Source of the DNA: Zygaena filipendulae
Lineage: Eukaryota > Arthropoda > Insecta > Lepidoptera > Zygaenidae
Direction: 5' to 3'
DNA: 64,000 nt
Assembly: GCA_907165275.2 (NCBI GenBank)
Contig: OU015649.1
Span: 12,740,001 to 12,804,000 of the forward strand
The notes under the pieces were generated by a model. The model saw only the letters and a program-made list of their open reading frames with translations, was not told the origin of the DNA and made no database searches. Below are positions 1 to 10,200 of this stretch, one piece after another (the stretch's first letter is position 1; every line of letters starts with the position of its first letter). The translations under genes and the position numbers were made by a program.

Positions 1-455
1 TTATTTTATTATTTTTTGTAGGTAGAATAAAAAGTATTTTAGCTCAAGATTACAAAAAACCTATTTAGTAGTGGCGATGCCGGCACACAAAAAACGAATG
101 AGCTGGCACGGCGGCGTGCGGCAACGCAGGCGCTACGCCGGGTGGGGCGGGGAGGAGGGGTACACAGTAGTCAATTGAATATCTTTTTATTTTTGATTCT
201 CCTTTATAGCTCTAAATAATTGTGTGCGATGCTAGTACATTGAAGAATGGACTACATAGTAAAACATCTCTAATAAATCTCGAGGATGCAACGTCGCAGT
301 ATAATAACTACTTAGGTTGAAACAAAATGAATGATGGCAACGAATATACCTACATTAAAACAAATGTCCCTGACAGAGAGATTTCACGATAAACCAAAGA
401 TAAATTGTCTTAAATCACGGAACCCGTTTCGTATCAGCGAATACCGTCTACCTAC
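1..455. other. non-coding stretch
   Basis: No supported gene. There is a GC-rich patch at about 66-166 in otherwise AT-rich DNA, with no convincing open frame. An AATAAA hexamer lies at 26-31 on the plus strand and could be the polyadenylation signal of a gene ending left of the window, but nothing else supports that. Confidence 0.4.
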
Positions 456-655
456 CATTATAATTATCTGATCAGAAGCATTAGGTAACGGAAGACGGAG
501 TATAGATTTATTAGGAACATTGCATCTATGTAATATGTAACCGAAGCAGAAGTAAGCGATTGGTATTACACACTTGATCAATGGTTTGTTTATCAAATTT
601 ATCAAAAGTGTGCCCGCCACTGGCAAATATTTGCCCACATTAATAATGCTCGGAA
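456..655 (-). CDS. possible exon of an unidentified membrane protein
   Basis: A 200-bp minus-strand open stretch is bounded by a plausible acceptor (tttag before 655) and a good donor (ATG followed by gtaggt at 455). It reads as about 66 codons with a hydrophobic segment around KCVIPIAYFCFGYIL followed by a histidine. There is a weak, remembered resemblance to the last helices of acyltransferase-3 (NRF-6-like) proteins, too weak for a call. No partner exon was identified with confidence; the next acceptor would lie left of 450. It could be chance. Confidence 0.22.
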
Positions 656-1832
656 CTAAAGTGGTTCAGTTGCTTTTTCTTGAGGACATATTTGCAACTA
701 GGTCATATGACACTATTAAAATTATCAGATAACGAAGTTTGATGTTGACTATAGGTAGATATAATTAGATTGACTGTTACGACAATATACAATTTTTTAC
801 GAAAAGGGAGTACCTACCAAGTCGGAAGCACGACTAGTTTTTTTCCAATGTTGAGTATTATTTCTTCCATCTAAAATATTTCAATTTTATTCTAAATACT
901 ACAAATCACGATGGATAAAATCGATCCCTTTTTTCGACGTGTTATTAATACCAGATTCATAAGTATGACAATGATGATAATTAAATGTAACATACAAAAA
1001 TATTGTCGAATCTACCAAGGTTACTACAGGTTGGGAGCGCGTATTTGCACTAGGTAGATACAGATAAGTTTTGAGAAGATTAAAACTTTATATATTTTTT
1101 TTATTTTACCAGATCTTGGGCTCATTTTTCTAAGAGAGTAATAGTTTATCTCTGTATGTTAACAATTGATCTAATATGTTAATGTTATAGGTATTATAAA
1201 TTGGCTAATTTGTCACATACGCGGTTTTATCCAATGCTAGTTACGCGAATTTGCACTATCACCGACGAATGACGATTAACGATAAATCTTATCAGCACGT
1301 TGTACCATATAACCTAAGCATTATTCAACTCAAAACTTCGTTAACAAAGTTATTCTCCTACTAGTAGGAAATTGTCTAAGTTTTATTTCAAAGTCACCGG
1401 GAACTTCCGGTTGCTCGTTGCACCCTACCCGGAAGCCGATTTGTTTGAGAAACATTTTTAATAAAAAAAAGTAAAGGCATGATTTAAATTAAATTGTAAT
1501 TTGCCTTCTTTCAAGTCAATTTTGCTTTAGGAAAATACACCGTACTACCTTGAAAAATACACGTAACCGCATAAGAGCTATCATAAATTTTATCATGGGC
1601 TATTTGTACTAATATATGAGTAAATGTAGCTAATTTCAATAAAGTTGAAAATTTAACAAATAAACCCTAAAAATAGGGTATTAAAATTTGAAGCTAAGCA
1701 TGACTAAAAAATTGGCGCATATTGCTGTAAAAATTACGCACGATAGGTACAGTCAGCTGCAGAAATATGTATAGGTACCTACACCTTTGACAGTCATTAA
1801 ATATTATTGTAATAGTAGAGTTTATATATTTT

Positions 1833-1990
1833 ACTAGCTGTGCCCCGCGGTTTCAACCGCGTGAGTTTTGGGATCAGAACCTTTGTGGACGCAGGCAGAA
1901 CAACCTGCCAAAGTTTCATCACAATCGGACCAATGGTTTCGAAACGCATAGAGGACAGACATAGAAACATTAATTTTTATTTATAAAGAA
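1833..1990 (+). repeat. S-family dispersed repeat (CCCGCGGTTTCA core)
   Basis: It opens with ACTAGCTGTGCCCCGCGGTT and continues with the degenerate block about cis-acting text seen many times in the window. In this answer the S family means a short dispersed repeat that starts ACTAGCTG, carries CCCGCGGTTTCACCCGCG, and usually continues through TTCATGATGATCGGTTGAG to CATTTATAATATTAG. Such repeats are very common in Lepidoptera; the exact class is not decided here. Confidence 0.6.
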
Positions 1991-2384
1991 GATTATGTGA
2001 GGATTATCTTTGTAATACATAGTTTTGGTGTATGATCAACATAAGAGCTTGAAAGCGCATTGTCATCCGACTTGCTTCTTTATCGGCACTGCTCAACTCC
2101 TATATATGTGTCTTACCGTTATGTTATATAGCCTATAAACTGCCCAGGAGTATGGACTACAATCGTATCAAGTTTATCCCTTCAGTAGTTTTTAACCCAT
2201 GCGTGCACATACAGACAGACAGACAGACAAAAAATTTACTGATTGCATTTTTGGCATCAGTATCGATCACCATTCATCCTCCAATATATATTTTGAATAT
2301 ATATTCAATGTACAGAATTGACCTCTACAGTTTTTATTGTTCTTCAGAATAGATTTCCTTACATATCATAAAACAATTAAAGTC

Positions 2385-2555
2385 CTCCGCCACGCCTGTC
2401 TGTCTGTCTGTTCGCGATAAACTCAAAACTATGGATTTTCATGCGGTTTTCACCAATAGATAGAGTGATTCCAAAGAAAGGTATAGTTGATGCTGGTATT
2501 CTCGCGGAAACTCCGAAATGACCGCAAGTGAAACTGCAGGCGAGAGCTATATCTA
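2385..2555 (-). repeat. dispersed repeat, relative of 29245-29437
   Basis: It starts with CTGTCTGTCTGTTCGCGATA and ends in a GCGAGAGCTATATCTAGTTA-type tail. The same opening and the same kind of end (gaaaccgcggggcacagctag) occur at 29245-29437, so this is a second copy of one dispersed family. Confidence 0.5.
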
Positions 2556-2560
2556 GTTAT

Positions 2561-2977
2561 TTATAAAAAAAACTGCATACGTTTTAGTAGCTCTTTACTA
2601 AAGGGGCTAATTTTGTATCCTATACATATATCATGCATAAAAATTGTATTAACCAAAAAAGCTTTAATCAAATTAGTCAAAATAAAGTGCTTCGATCGTG
2701 AGGTCGACGGAACCAGCCTACTTGTTACTTTGTATCGCGCATGAAGTTTAAAGTTACCTATGTTATGGGTAATCTGCAAATTATTACAGTAATCGTAAAT
2801 AGTAACGTTAATTCTGATCGCCTCAGCCGAGGGCCAAGGGCGCGCGAATTCACTGCTAATAACTTTAGGTACCCAGTGGTTGCTTATATCCGTCCAGTAT
2901 TCACCATTTCCGATATCTATAGCTAAGCTATAAAATCCAAAAAGTACAGGGGCCCAGAGAGTAGTGCTCGTAAGCAA
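2561..2977 (-). CDS. hypothetical ORF, divergent from ODAD4
   Basis: A 138-codon minus-strand open frame starts at 2977 with a hydrophobic N-terminus (WAPVLFGFYSLA) and lies head-to-head with the ODAD4 start at 3042. It contains a good internal donor (ATAG followed by gtaact near 2750), so if real it would be a first exon rather than an intact gene. No family was recognised. Length in AT-rich DNA and position are the only support; chance is a serious alternative. Confidence 0.17.
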   Translation of the reverse strand: MLTSTTLWAPVLFGFYSLAIDIGNGEYWTDISNHWVPKVISSEFARPWPSAEAIRINVTIYDYCNNLQITHNIGNFKLHARYKVTSRLVPSTSRSKHFILTNLIKAFLVNTIFMHDICIGYKISPFSKELLKRMQFFL

Positions 2978-3041
2978 ACGCTATATAGTTGCTAGTGTCG
3001 ACGTTAATTGCTTGCATCTCTTATTCTAGTAATTACACATT

Positions 3042-3167
3042 ATGGGTCGTGGCAAGGAACCAGATCAGCCAACCAGTAACCCACTGGAAGCCAAGAAGTA
3101 TCGCGACGAGGCAGCCGGACACATGAAGAATGGGAACTATGAACGAGCACTCACCACATTGGCTAAA
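3042..3167 (+). CDS. ODAD4: ODAD4 alternative first exon A
   Basis: ATG at 3042 opens 42 codons ending ALTTLAK, followed by a consensus donor gtaagt at 3168. KNGNYERALTTLAK joined to AIELAPEEKAAYVARSKC completes a standard first TPR. An acceptor-like ttattctag ends 12 bases before the ATG, so a spliced 5' UTR is possible. Confidence 0.75.
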
Positions 3168-5966
3168 GTAAGTTGGAAAATGTGACTGTTAATTCTGTAC
3201 TCTGTACTCATAGACGATATAAAAATTATATAAAAATTAATAAGCAAAGAGACAAATCATAAAGTTCCCATCCCATTTAAATACTACTCGTGAAATCTGG
3301 TATTAATTAAATGTTCCCATTTCAGTCTTTACAAGGCAAGGCATCTAAAGAGCTAGAGAGAACGCGTTTTTTTATAGTTACTTGTATGTTCATTTTAACC
3401 AAACTACAAAATATTAACAAATTAGTGCGAGTCACGAGTAAGAAATTAGTTTTAAACAGTTTTGAGAATGATTTTATTGAAAAAGGAAGAAGTGAGTTTT
3501 AAATAACCACTGTGAAATTTAGGTTAAGCTCCAACCAAAAAAGTTTCGACCCTTAAGAGTAGTGATATCAAAATGATGGCCAAGTCAGTTTATTTAAACT
3601 ATTTTCTTGGTCATAATTTTCATTTTATAATTTTTGTTTCTTCTCTTTTGCAAATATTTTCTTGTTTTCCAACTTAGAATATTTTCCTTTATCATTCAAC
3701 TAAACAAATAACATACCTACGTATTGTACACAAAAAGTTATCTGTAAAATGTCACGCCACGTGCGAATACCAATCATTTTTGAACACCACTAGTGTCGTA
3801 AAAGATGGCGAGAGGGTGCGAAAACACATCAAATCGCCATGGCGACGACAGCACAGGCGTCGATACCGACATCACACACCGCTTGTAAAGTGCATTACGT
3901 AATACGTAACACCATCGAAGTTCTTCAGCGTCAAAAGATATGGATGACGACGACAACGCCAAAGCTCAAGCCAGATCAATTCTAGGATTGACCAAAGATG
4001 CCGAATTCCTGCAAAGTTTCGTCAGAATAGGTATCGGAGATGAAGAGGAAGAGGCTCCAGCCCCAAAGGCTTCAATCAGCAAGAGAGCACCAGCCACTGA
4101 GAAAATAAATGAAACAGGCGAAGAGGAAGAAAAACTTTCCGCTAAAGAAAGAAGAAAGTCGACTAATCTGCACAAAAAAAGCTTCCGACGCAAGCCAAAA
4201 CGCGAAAAAAGGAGAAGGGAAGAAGAGCTTTATTGCGACAAAGATCGTGCCGCAGCCGTAGTGATGGGTTCTAGGGACATAAAACATTCCCTGCACATGA
4301 AAGACAGAGCGGAGAGGAGCAAGTCTCTTCAGATACCAGCTGAAGCAGACTCAGGAACTCTTCTAGCTCTAGCTAGAGCTGAGATGATAAGGGAACGGTA
4401 TCGGACTGCGTTGTCATTCGTCCACAAGGTTATTATGTTTATATTGTGGTGGTGTTAAATTTTAAGATAATATAATCAAAATTAAAACTTTCATAAAGAA
4501 TCTACTCTTTCATTTGGATTAGACATATAAGAATTTGCAGTCTTCTTAATTGTTTTGGTCAAACTCCGTCAAGGATCGCTTTGCGATAATAATATTCATT
4601 GTTTGTCTAGTTATAGTGATCGACCCTTTAATATCATTCCTCTGCAGTTTTCTGATTCACGGTAAGCCAAGTGCGTGTCTTCTATTTAAAAGTTGTTCTT
4701 GACCAAAATTTCCAATCTATTTTTCAGGCAATCGAGTTAGCACCTGAAGAAAAAGCAGCGTACGTGGCCCGCAGTAAATGCTACCTTCTTCTCGGAGAAC
4801 CTCGGCTGGCACTTGAAGATGCTGAAACTGCCCTTAAACTGGACCCGAAACACGCTAAAGCTCTGCTCCGCAAGGCAGAAGCTCTGTACTATTGTGGCGA
4901 GTTCGAGATGAGTCTTGTCCATTACCATCGAGGGCTGCGCGCGCGGCCTGATCTGATCGAGTTTAGACTTGGTGTTCAAAAAGCTCAAGTAAGTATTATA
5001 CATTATTGAAATTTATCGTATCATAACCACAGATAATATTTTATTGCTTACATAGATAGTACCTATGTATGAAAATTTGTATGTATTCGAATATGTATGG
5101 ATATCTATGCATGTAGTATTTGTTACTAATAAACTACATAAAAAATCACTAACTGAAATTATCACGTAAATGCACCGCCAAGTGAACTCTCTCTACTACC
5201 TGAAGGTTGACTGGCAAAGAATGCCACTGTGGCATTAAGTCCGCCTTTTGTACCGTGATGTGCATAAATACTCACTGTTAGATACTAATAAATAAACTAT
5301 TCTATTCTATAAATTTTAATTAAAAATTCTCAACCACAAAAAAGTCTCTCTTTTCAGAGATATTAAAAAGAACGATTCCGAGCTAAAAAAATTTTGATGA
5401 CTTATTGCTAAGCTAGCGCTCCCTATTTAAATTCCATTAGCATTTAGCTGGTCGGTGCCCGCAATTCGGCTTGTAGTTCCGGGATAGAAAGTATCTTAAA
5501 AAATGCCTAAAACGTCTTTCAGTGGTCATAAATTCTTTCCCCACATCCACGATCTCGATGAAAAAAAGTGTACAATATGTTGCTCTGAGCTACCCGAGAA
5601 TACAGCATTAATTTATTTCAGAGAGAGATTAGCGTAAACAGACAGACTAGAGAATGTGGCTTAGGTAGGTATAGACTTGTGTGATAAATTGACATCTATA
5701 AATTGCAGGAAGCAATTGAAAATACAATAGGCGCTGTGAAGAGCGTAAAGAAAATTGGTAAGCGCGCACCTGTCAAGCGCTCGCGGCCGGTCTTGGGTCA
5801 GCTGATGACTGACAAACTATACCTGGAGAATTTACTCAAGAATCCGGACCTGGCGATAGGTGACAAGAAGAACAGTATCGTTATGAAACAGGCTGAGGAA
5901 GCTATCAAGTTCTTAGAGAACAGAGAGGAGTTCTGGCGGCAGCAACAGACAGCAAAACCTCATTAG
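3042..5966 (+). CDS. ODAD4: TTC25/ODAD4-like TPR protein (dynein arm docking)
   Basis: ODAD4 is a subunit of the complex that docks outer dynein arms on ciliary and flagellar doublets; in an insect the expected place is sperm flagella or chordotonal cilia. Exons: 3042-3167 (or alternative 3940-4428), 4728-4988, 5709-5966, all joined in phase 0. The shared exon reads ARSKCYLLLGEPRLALEDAE, then a second TPR and YHRGLRARPDLIEFRLGVQK, closely following remembered vertebrate TTC25 (ARSKCFLKMGD, YHRGYKLRPDREFRVGIQKA). The last exon carries the conserved QEAIENT junction, LGQLMTDKLYLENLLKNPDL and REEFWRQQ, then stops. Product: 214 aa from the first start or 335 aa from the second. Vertebrate TTC25 is near 670 aa, so the second TPR block is absent. 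AATAAA follows at 5974. Confidence 0.85.
3940..4428 (+). CDS. ODAD4: ODAD4 alternative first exon B
   Basis: It lies inside the first intron. ATG at 3940 opens 163 codons: an acidic start (MDDDDN), a Lys/Arg/Glu-rich low-complexity middle, then ALARAEMIRERYRTALSFVHK followed by donor gttatt at 4429. The last 22 residues form the same TPR helix pair as exon A and join exon 4728-4988 in the same phase. That makes it an alternative first exon under its own promoter rather than an internal exon. The donor is weaker than that of exon A. Confidence 0.65.
5190..5305 (+). repeat. LINE 3' tail
   Basis: GGTTGACTGGCAAAGAATGC followed by GGCATTAAGTCCGCCTTTTG and an AT-rich AATAAA-like tail. This motif is the common 3' end of a lepidopteran non-LTR retrotransposon family (recognised from memory). 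It lies in ODAD4's last intron. Confidence 0.55.
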
Positions 5967-5973
5967 TGTTAGA

Positions 5974-5979
5974 AATAAA
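5974..5979 (+). terminator. poly(A) signal of ODAD4
   Basis: AATAAA eight bases after the ODAD4 stop codon. Very close to the stop but the only canonical hexamer at once downstream. Confidence 0.55.
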
Positions 5980-7204
5980 ATACAATTATTAAAGTATGGA
6001 TTTAGAGTTTAATTCATTATCAGATTATTTAAATATGTATGAGCAGATGCCACACAGAATATAATAAAAGCACAAATAAACTATCTATAAATATATAAAA
6101 ATGAATCCCTATTTCCTTTGGTCACGGCATCTCGCGTGAACGGCTATCGTATTTCGCTAATCCTTTTTTTTGTTGTTATTGTAAGAAGAAGAATAAAAGA
6201 AGTCTGGAGTTCCTGCGAGAATTCCGAAACTCACGCGGGTGAATCTCCGAAACGGTTGGACCGACCGACCGGCCGCTAGGTAATGTTATAAAGAATACCT
6301 AAATTAGGTTATTTTGGAGTACCTGCGGGAATTCCGAAACTCACGCAGGTGAAACCGCGGGCACAGCTAGTATTATATAAACGCGAAAGGCAGGTTTAGG
6401 TAGTTTATAAAACCTATGTGTAGGTAACGCAAGTCTTTAAGCAGAAAGATCGTCTCCCGGTCAGTTCCAGTCAAAAAAACGATTATCCCGGTTACTAGGA
6501 TGACTTTAAAACTCTTACTAGGTATATCTGGTAATCAGCTGGTAATTTTTCAGGTAGTGGAGGACATAATAGTAAGGTGGAGATAATAAAAACCTCAAAG
6601 TGTACCTACTTGCCCAAGATGTATTACTGCATACTGCATTTCCTAAAATTATTATAGGTACCATGTCATATTATGAAATATCTAGTATGTACTGTTTAGT
6701 TCAGTGAAAATCATAGGTATCTCAGTGGAAACGGTAAATAAACCGGACTTTTAACAAATTGTACCACACCAAAGAGAGTATAATCGTTTGCACCACACTA
6801 TATAACATAATAGCGTCACAAAAGTGAGAGTCATCATCTTATCACAACTAAATAGGCGTGATATTGTTGTATAGTTACAGTTTATAAATTGAATACAGGA
6901 AACGTAGGCTTTTGTAATAATACACATAAATATGGTGAGCTGTTTCACCCGTTCATACTTCTCATGTGTTTGTCACTTGGATTTTCATGATGAACAAATT
7001 CATAATAATTTATTCATTGGTGAGCGTTTTAAAATAAATTTATCTACCTATCTATCTATACTATACTACCTTTAACATTTTATATAATCTGAATCTCACA
7101 ATCAGCTCCAACGATTTTGTATGCAGGGGGTTTCGGGGGCGATTAATTGATCTAGCTATAGGTTTCATATTTAGAAAAAGTCGTTTTATCCGTGTTTTCA
7201 GGCA
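5980..7204. other. intergenic between ODAD4 and the OBP gene
   Basis: No supported gene. It contains a minus-oriented S-family repeat with a tandem internal block (6120-6372, ending GAAACCGCGGGCACAGCTAG) and AT-rich unique sequence. A tttcag AG dinucleotide at 7196-7201 just before the OBP start may be the acceptor of a 5' UTR intron. Confidence 0.45.
6120..6372 (-). repeat. S-family repeat with internal duplication
   Basis: The module with tctggagttcctgcgagaat and actcacgcgggtgaa occurs twice in a row, ending in the standard gggcacagctagta terminus. A near-identical double module is at 27140-27452. Confidence 0.6.
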
Positions 7205-10200
7205 ATGAAAAAAATATGTGTTTGGTTGGTATAGGCACTGCTTTTCTGCTTAACAACAGATAGCGTTACGAGCACTGGGGACGAATGGCATGACCAGATT
7301 TATATGTGTCGTATCGATATTTTAAGGGTTGTGCGTACACACGATGGACGACTGTTATATTTTGTTTGTTTATATCGGAGTGAGAGATGTGGTTGAGACA
7401 ACAGCACACCGAAGGTGGAACGAGTTGGCGTACATAACACGAATGGATAAAGCTCGGTGAACCAGAAGGGTACTGGAGTGGAGACCGTGGGCCAAAACCA
7501 GACCGCGAGGTGACGCGTAGACGGTGGGTAGACGACATCTCAAGGCACGGAGGCCGGAACTGGATGGAGGAGTTTGCAATAAGTCTACGTCTGCTCTTGG
7601 ATGACATAAGGGCCAATCGTGTTGATGATATCCTCAGACTACTATCACCAGTTTCAGTTTTTCCACAGGAAATAAAAACTTTATAGGTACCTACCTAATC
7701 TTTAAATAAGTATTTTTAAATATTTTAGATGATACTATTAGCATCCACTGATGCAATAAAAGATGACATCATAGCCTGTTTGGAATTTTTTAATGTCGAG
7801 GTAGGATATTAAGATAATAATTTGTCGTATAAGCGATACTTACTCATTTAGCGTAATTACTCATTTTCTAATTTTTTACAAAGTGGTAAAAAGTACCCGA
7901 CAATCAGACAGACAGACAGACCGACAGGCAGACATGCAGACAAACGCGTCGGAGGACTTTGTTTTATAATATTAATATGTAAGGATACCTGTTATTTTAA
8001 ACGCTGCACAAATGTCTAAACATATAAGTTAGTATATACATATATAGCGGTTCTATATGAATTTCCAAAACTTTATAAATTTAACTGTAATCCGATAATT
8101 TAACTATAATCCGATATAGAATCGATGTTCTTCAGCGATGTTCGCATCTCGTTGCTACTGTTATTGTTCTGAGCATCTCGTCGAGCACTAGCAAAACGCA
8201 GTTGTTTTGCGCGTCGTCACTTGTCACTAAATTGGAAGACAAAAAGGTTGGAAGGTTACAAAATAAGAAGTAGGCCACAGCTCGCGCCGCTGATAGCTGT
8301 GGCCTACTTCTTATTTTGTCTACCATTTGTTTTTGCCGCTGCCGCCGCCGCGCCGCCCGCCGCCGCCGAGACCAAAGAGTATACTCTTTGTACTCGTACC
8401 ACTACGTTTGCCGAGACTGTGGCGCCTCCCAAGACTGCCAACCAAAGCGTCATTCAACCACCTCTGGTTATCTAAGTTATATCTGTTTGTCCGTGTCAAT
8501 TAATGTTAATTGGCATTTACCTAACTAAATTAAATTTAGTTAAATGTCAATTAATATTATTTTTATGAACATCTCTGATTGCGGCAGTTTTGTTTTAAAA
8601 TACTTTACTTAAAATCAGTTATTAATTAAGTAATCATTAAAACGACTGAGTGCGACCGTAAGCTGGGTCGGGTCGACCGGCGTAATACCTAACTTCCCAC
8701 TGGAAAAGTTGCTTTGCTATCAAGTATCTACCTAAGATCTAAACTTGAAAAGTAAAACATTATTTTAGAGCTCTTTAAAATCGGCCAATTTAAAATTGGT
8801 TTGTTGTTTAACGTACCTATGTCTAAAGCACTTCTAAGTTCTAACGCATTTAACCCACAGGTTATGAAAAGAGAGTGTTGTGTCACTTCATTAAATACCT
8901 ACTTCTAAGGCTGTGAGCGAATTGGTAATACCTAAGATCTAAACTTGAAAAGTAAAACATTATTTTAGAGCTCTTTAAAATCGGCCAATTTAAAAGTGGT
9001 TTGTTGTTTAACGTACCTATGTCTAAAGCACTTCTAAGTTCTAACGCATTTAACCCACAGGTTATGAAAAGAGAGTGTTGTGTCACTTCATTAAATACTT
9101 CTAAGGCTGTGAGCGAAATGGTAATTTTCTACAACCAAACTATTTTTGGAAATGATGACGATGCGTCGGTAAGTTCCGCATGTGGGTACCTACATAAGTA
9201 AAAAGAGAATAATTATAATCACTAAGTGCGGGGTACATACGACTATCAATCTTCCGCATTTACAAAACGAAAGAGCACAAACCGTCCAAGTGCGTGTCGG
9301 ACCATATAGATACAATGGTTTCGTTGTTTAATTCATATGTCAAAAATTAGTTACACCACATAATATCTCATTTTAATTTTACTTTGAAATGTTTGTGGGT
9401 GAAACTGCGCCGCCCGCTAGGTACAGAAAATCATAATATGTTCTAAGATATTAAATTTAAAAATAAACGGATGGGGGGTTATGTTAAATCAGGTGAATGT
9501 CTATTAACTTTTAAATGATAATTCGAATACCTACAGTGTGATCTAACGAAAGGCCTTTTTCACAAACGAGGATTCATGAATGGCGATGAAATTGACGAGG
9601 ACAAAATACGCAATTTTTTGTTGCAACATAAGTCAGACTATCCACAAATAACGACCATAGCCAACAGGATCCGAGACGAATGCCTCGACGGACACTACAA
9701 AGTGTACCCACCAGAAGAGAACTGCCTACCGCTGATGATGGCCGCTTGCATGTACCTTAACAGATTAGTGGTAAGTACCTACGTACGCCATGCCCACGCC
9801 TACCCATTTTTTCAGTTGTCAGAAAGTAGTTATATAACAACAGTCAGCATAGGCGCAGTGGGAGGGCAGGGTGAGCAAAGTCCGCCCTAGAAACTCTAGA
9901 AACTTTTTGGCCCACCCTAGAAATATCGGTAGTACCTATTTAAGAATTATTTACCTACTGTTTTAAGACTCTAGGGGAAGCAGGGTGGGCAAAGATGAAA
10001 GAGGCCATATTATGGTAAACGCGGAGAGTAACTGAAGTGCTTTATTATTTATTATTCCCCGCGATTTCACCGGCGAAAATTTCGGAGTTCCCGCGGAAAT
10101 TCCGGGGTTAAAAGTACCATATGTCCTTCTCTGTACCCCTGACACTGTGTATGTAAAATTTCATGATAATCGGTTGAGCCATTAAGGCGTGAAAGCGTAA

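Larger units (their letters stand above)
656..2560. other. intergenic, AT-rich, with dispersed repeats
   Basis: No open frame with splice signals was found. It contains one S-family repeat (1833-1990), a run of CAGA tetranucleotides near 2213-2230, and a related repeat at about 2385-2555 that begins in CTGT tetranucleotides. Confidence 0.5.

Noticed and set aside
2213..2230. CAGA repeats here and at 7912-7935 as part of a CRISPR-like or satellite array
   Set aside because: They are short tetranucleotide microsatellites attached to the S-type repeats; no spacers or regular units.
8221..8475. 84-codon plus-strand frame with an alanine-rich middle that looks like a signal peptide
   Set aside because: It reads through the perfect hairpin at 8258-8319 and a GCC repeat inside OBP intron 2; the hydrophobic stretch comes from the hairpin arm. 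Overlapping frames are equally open.
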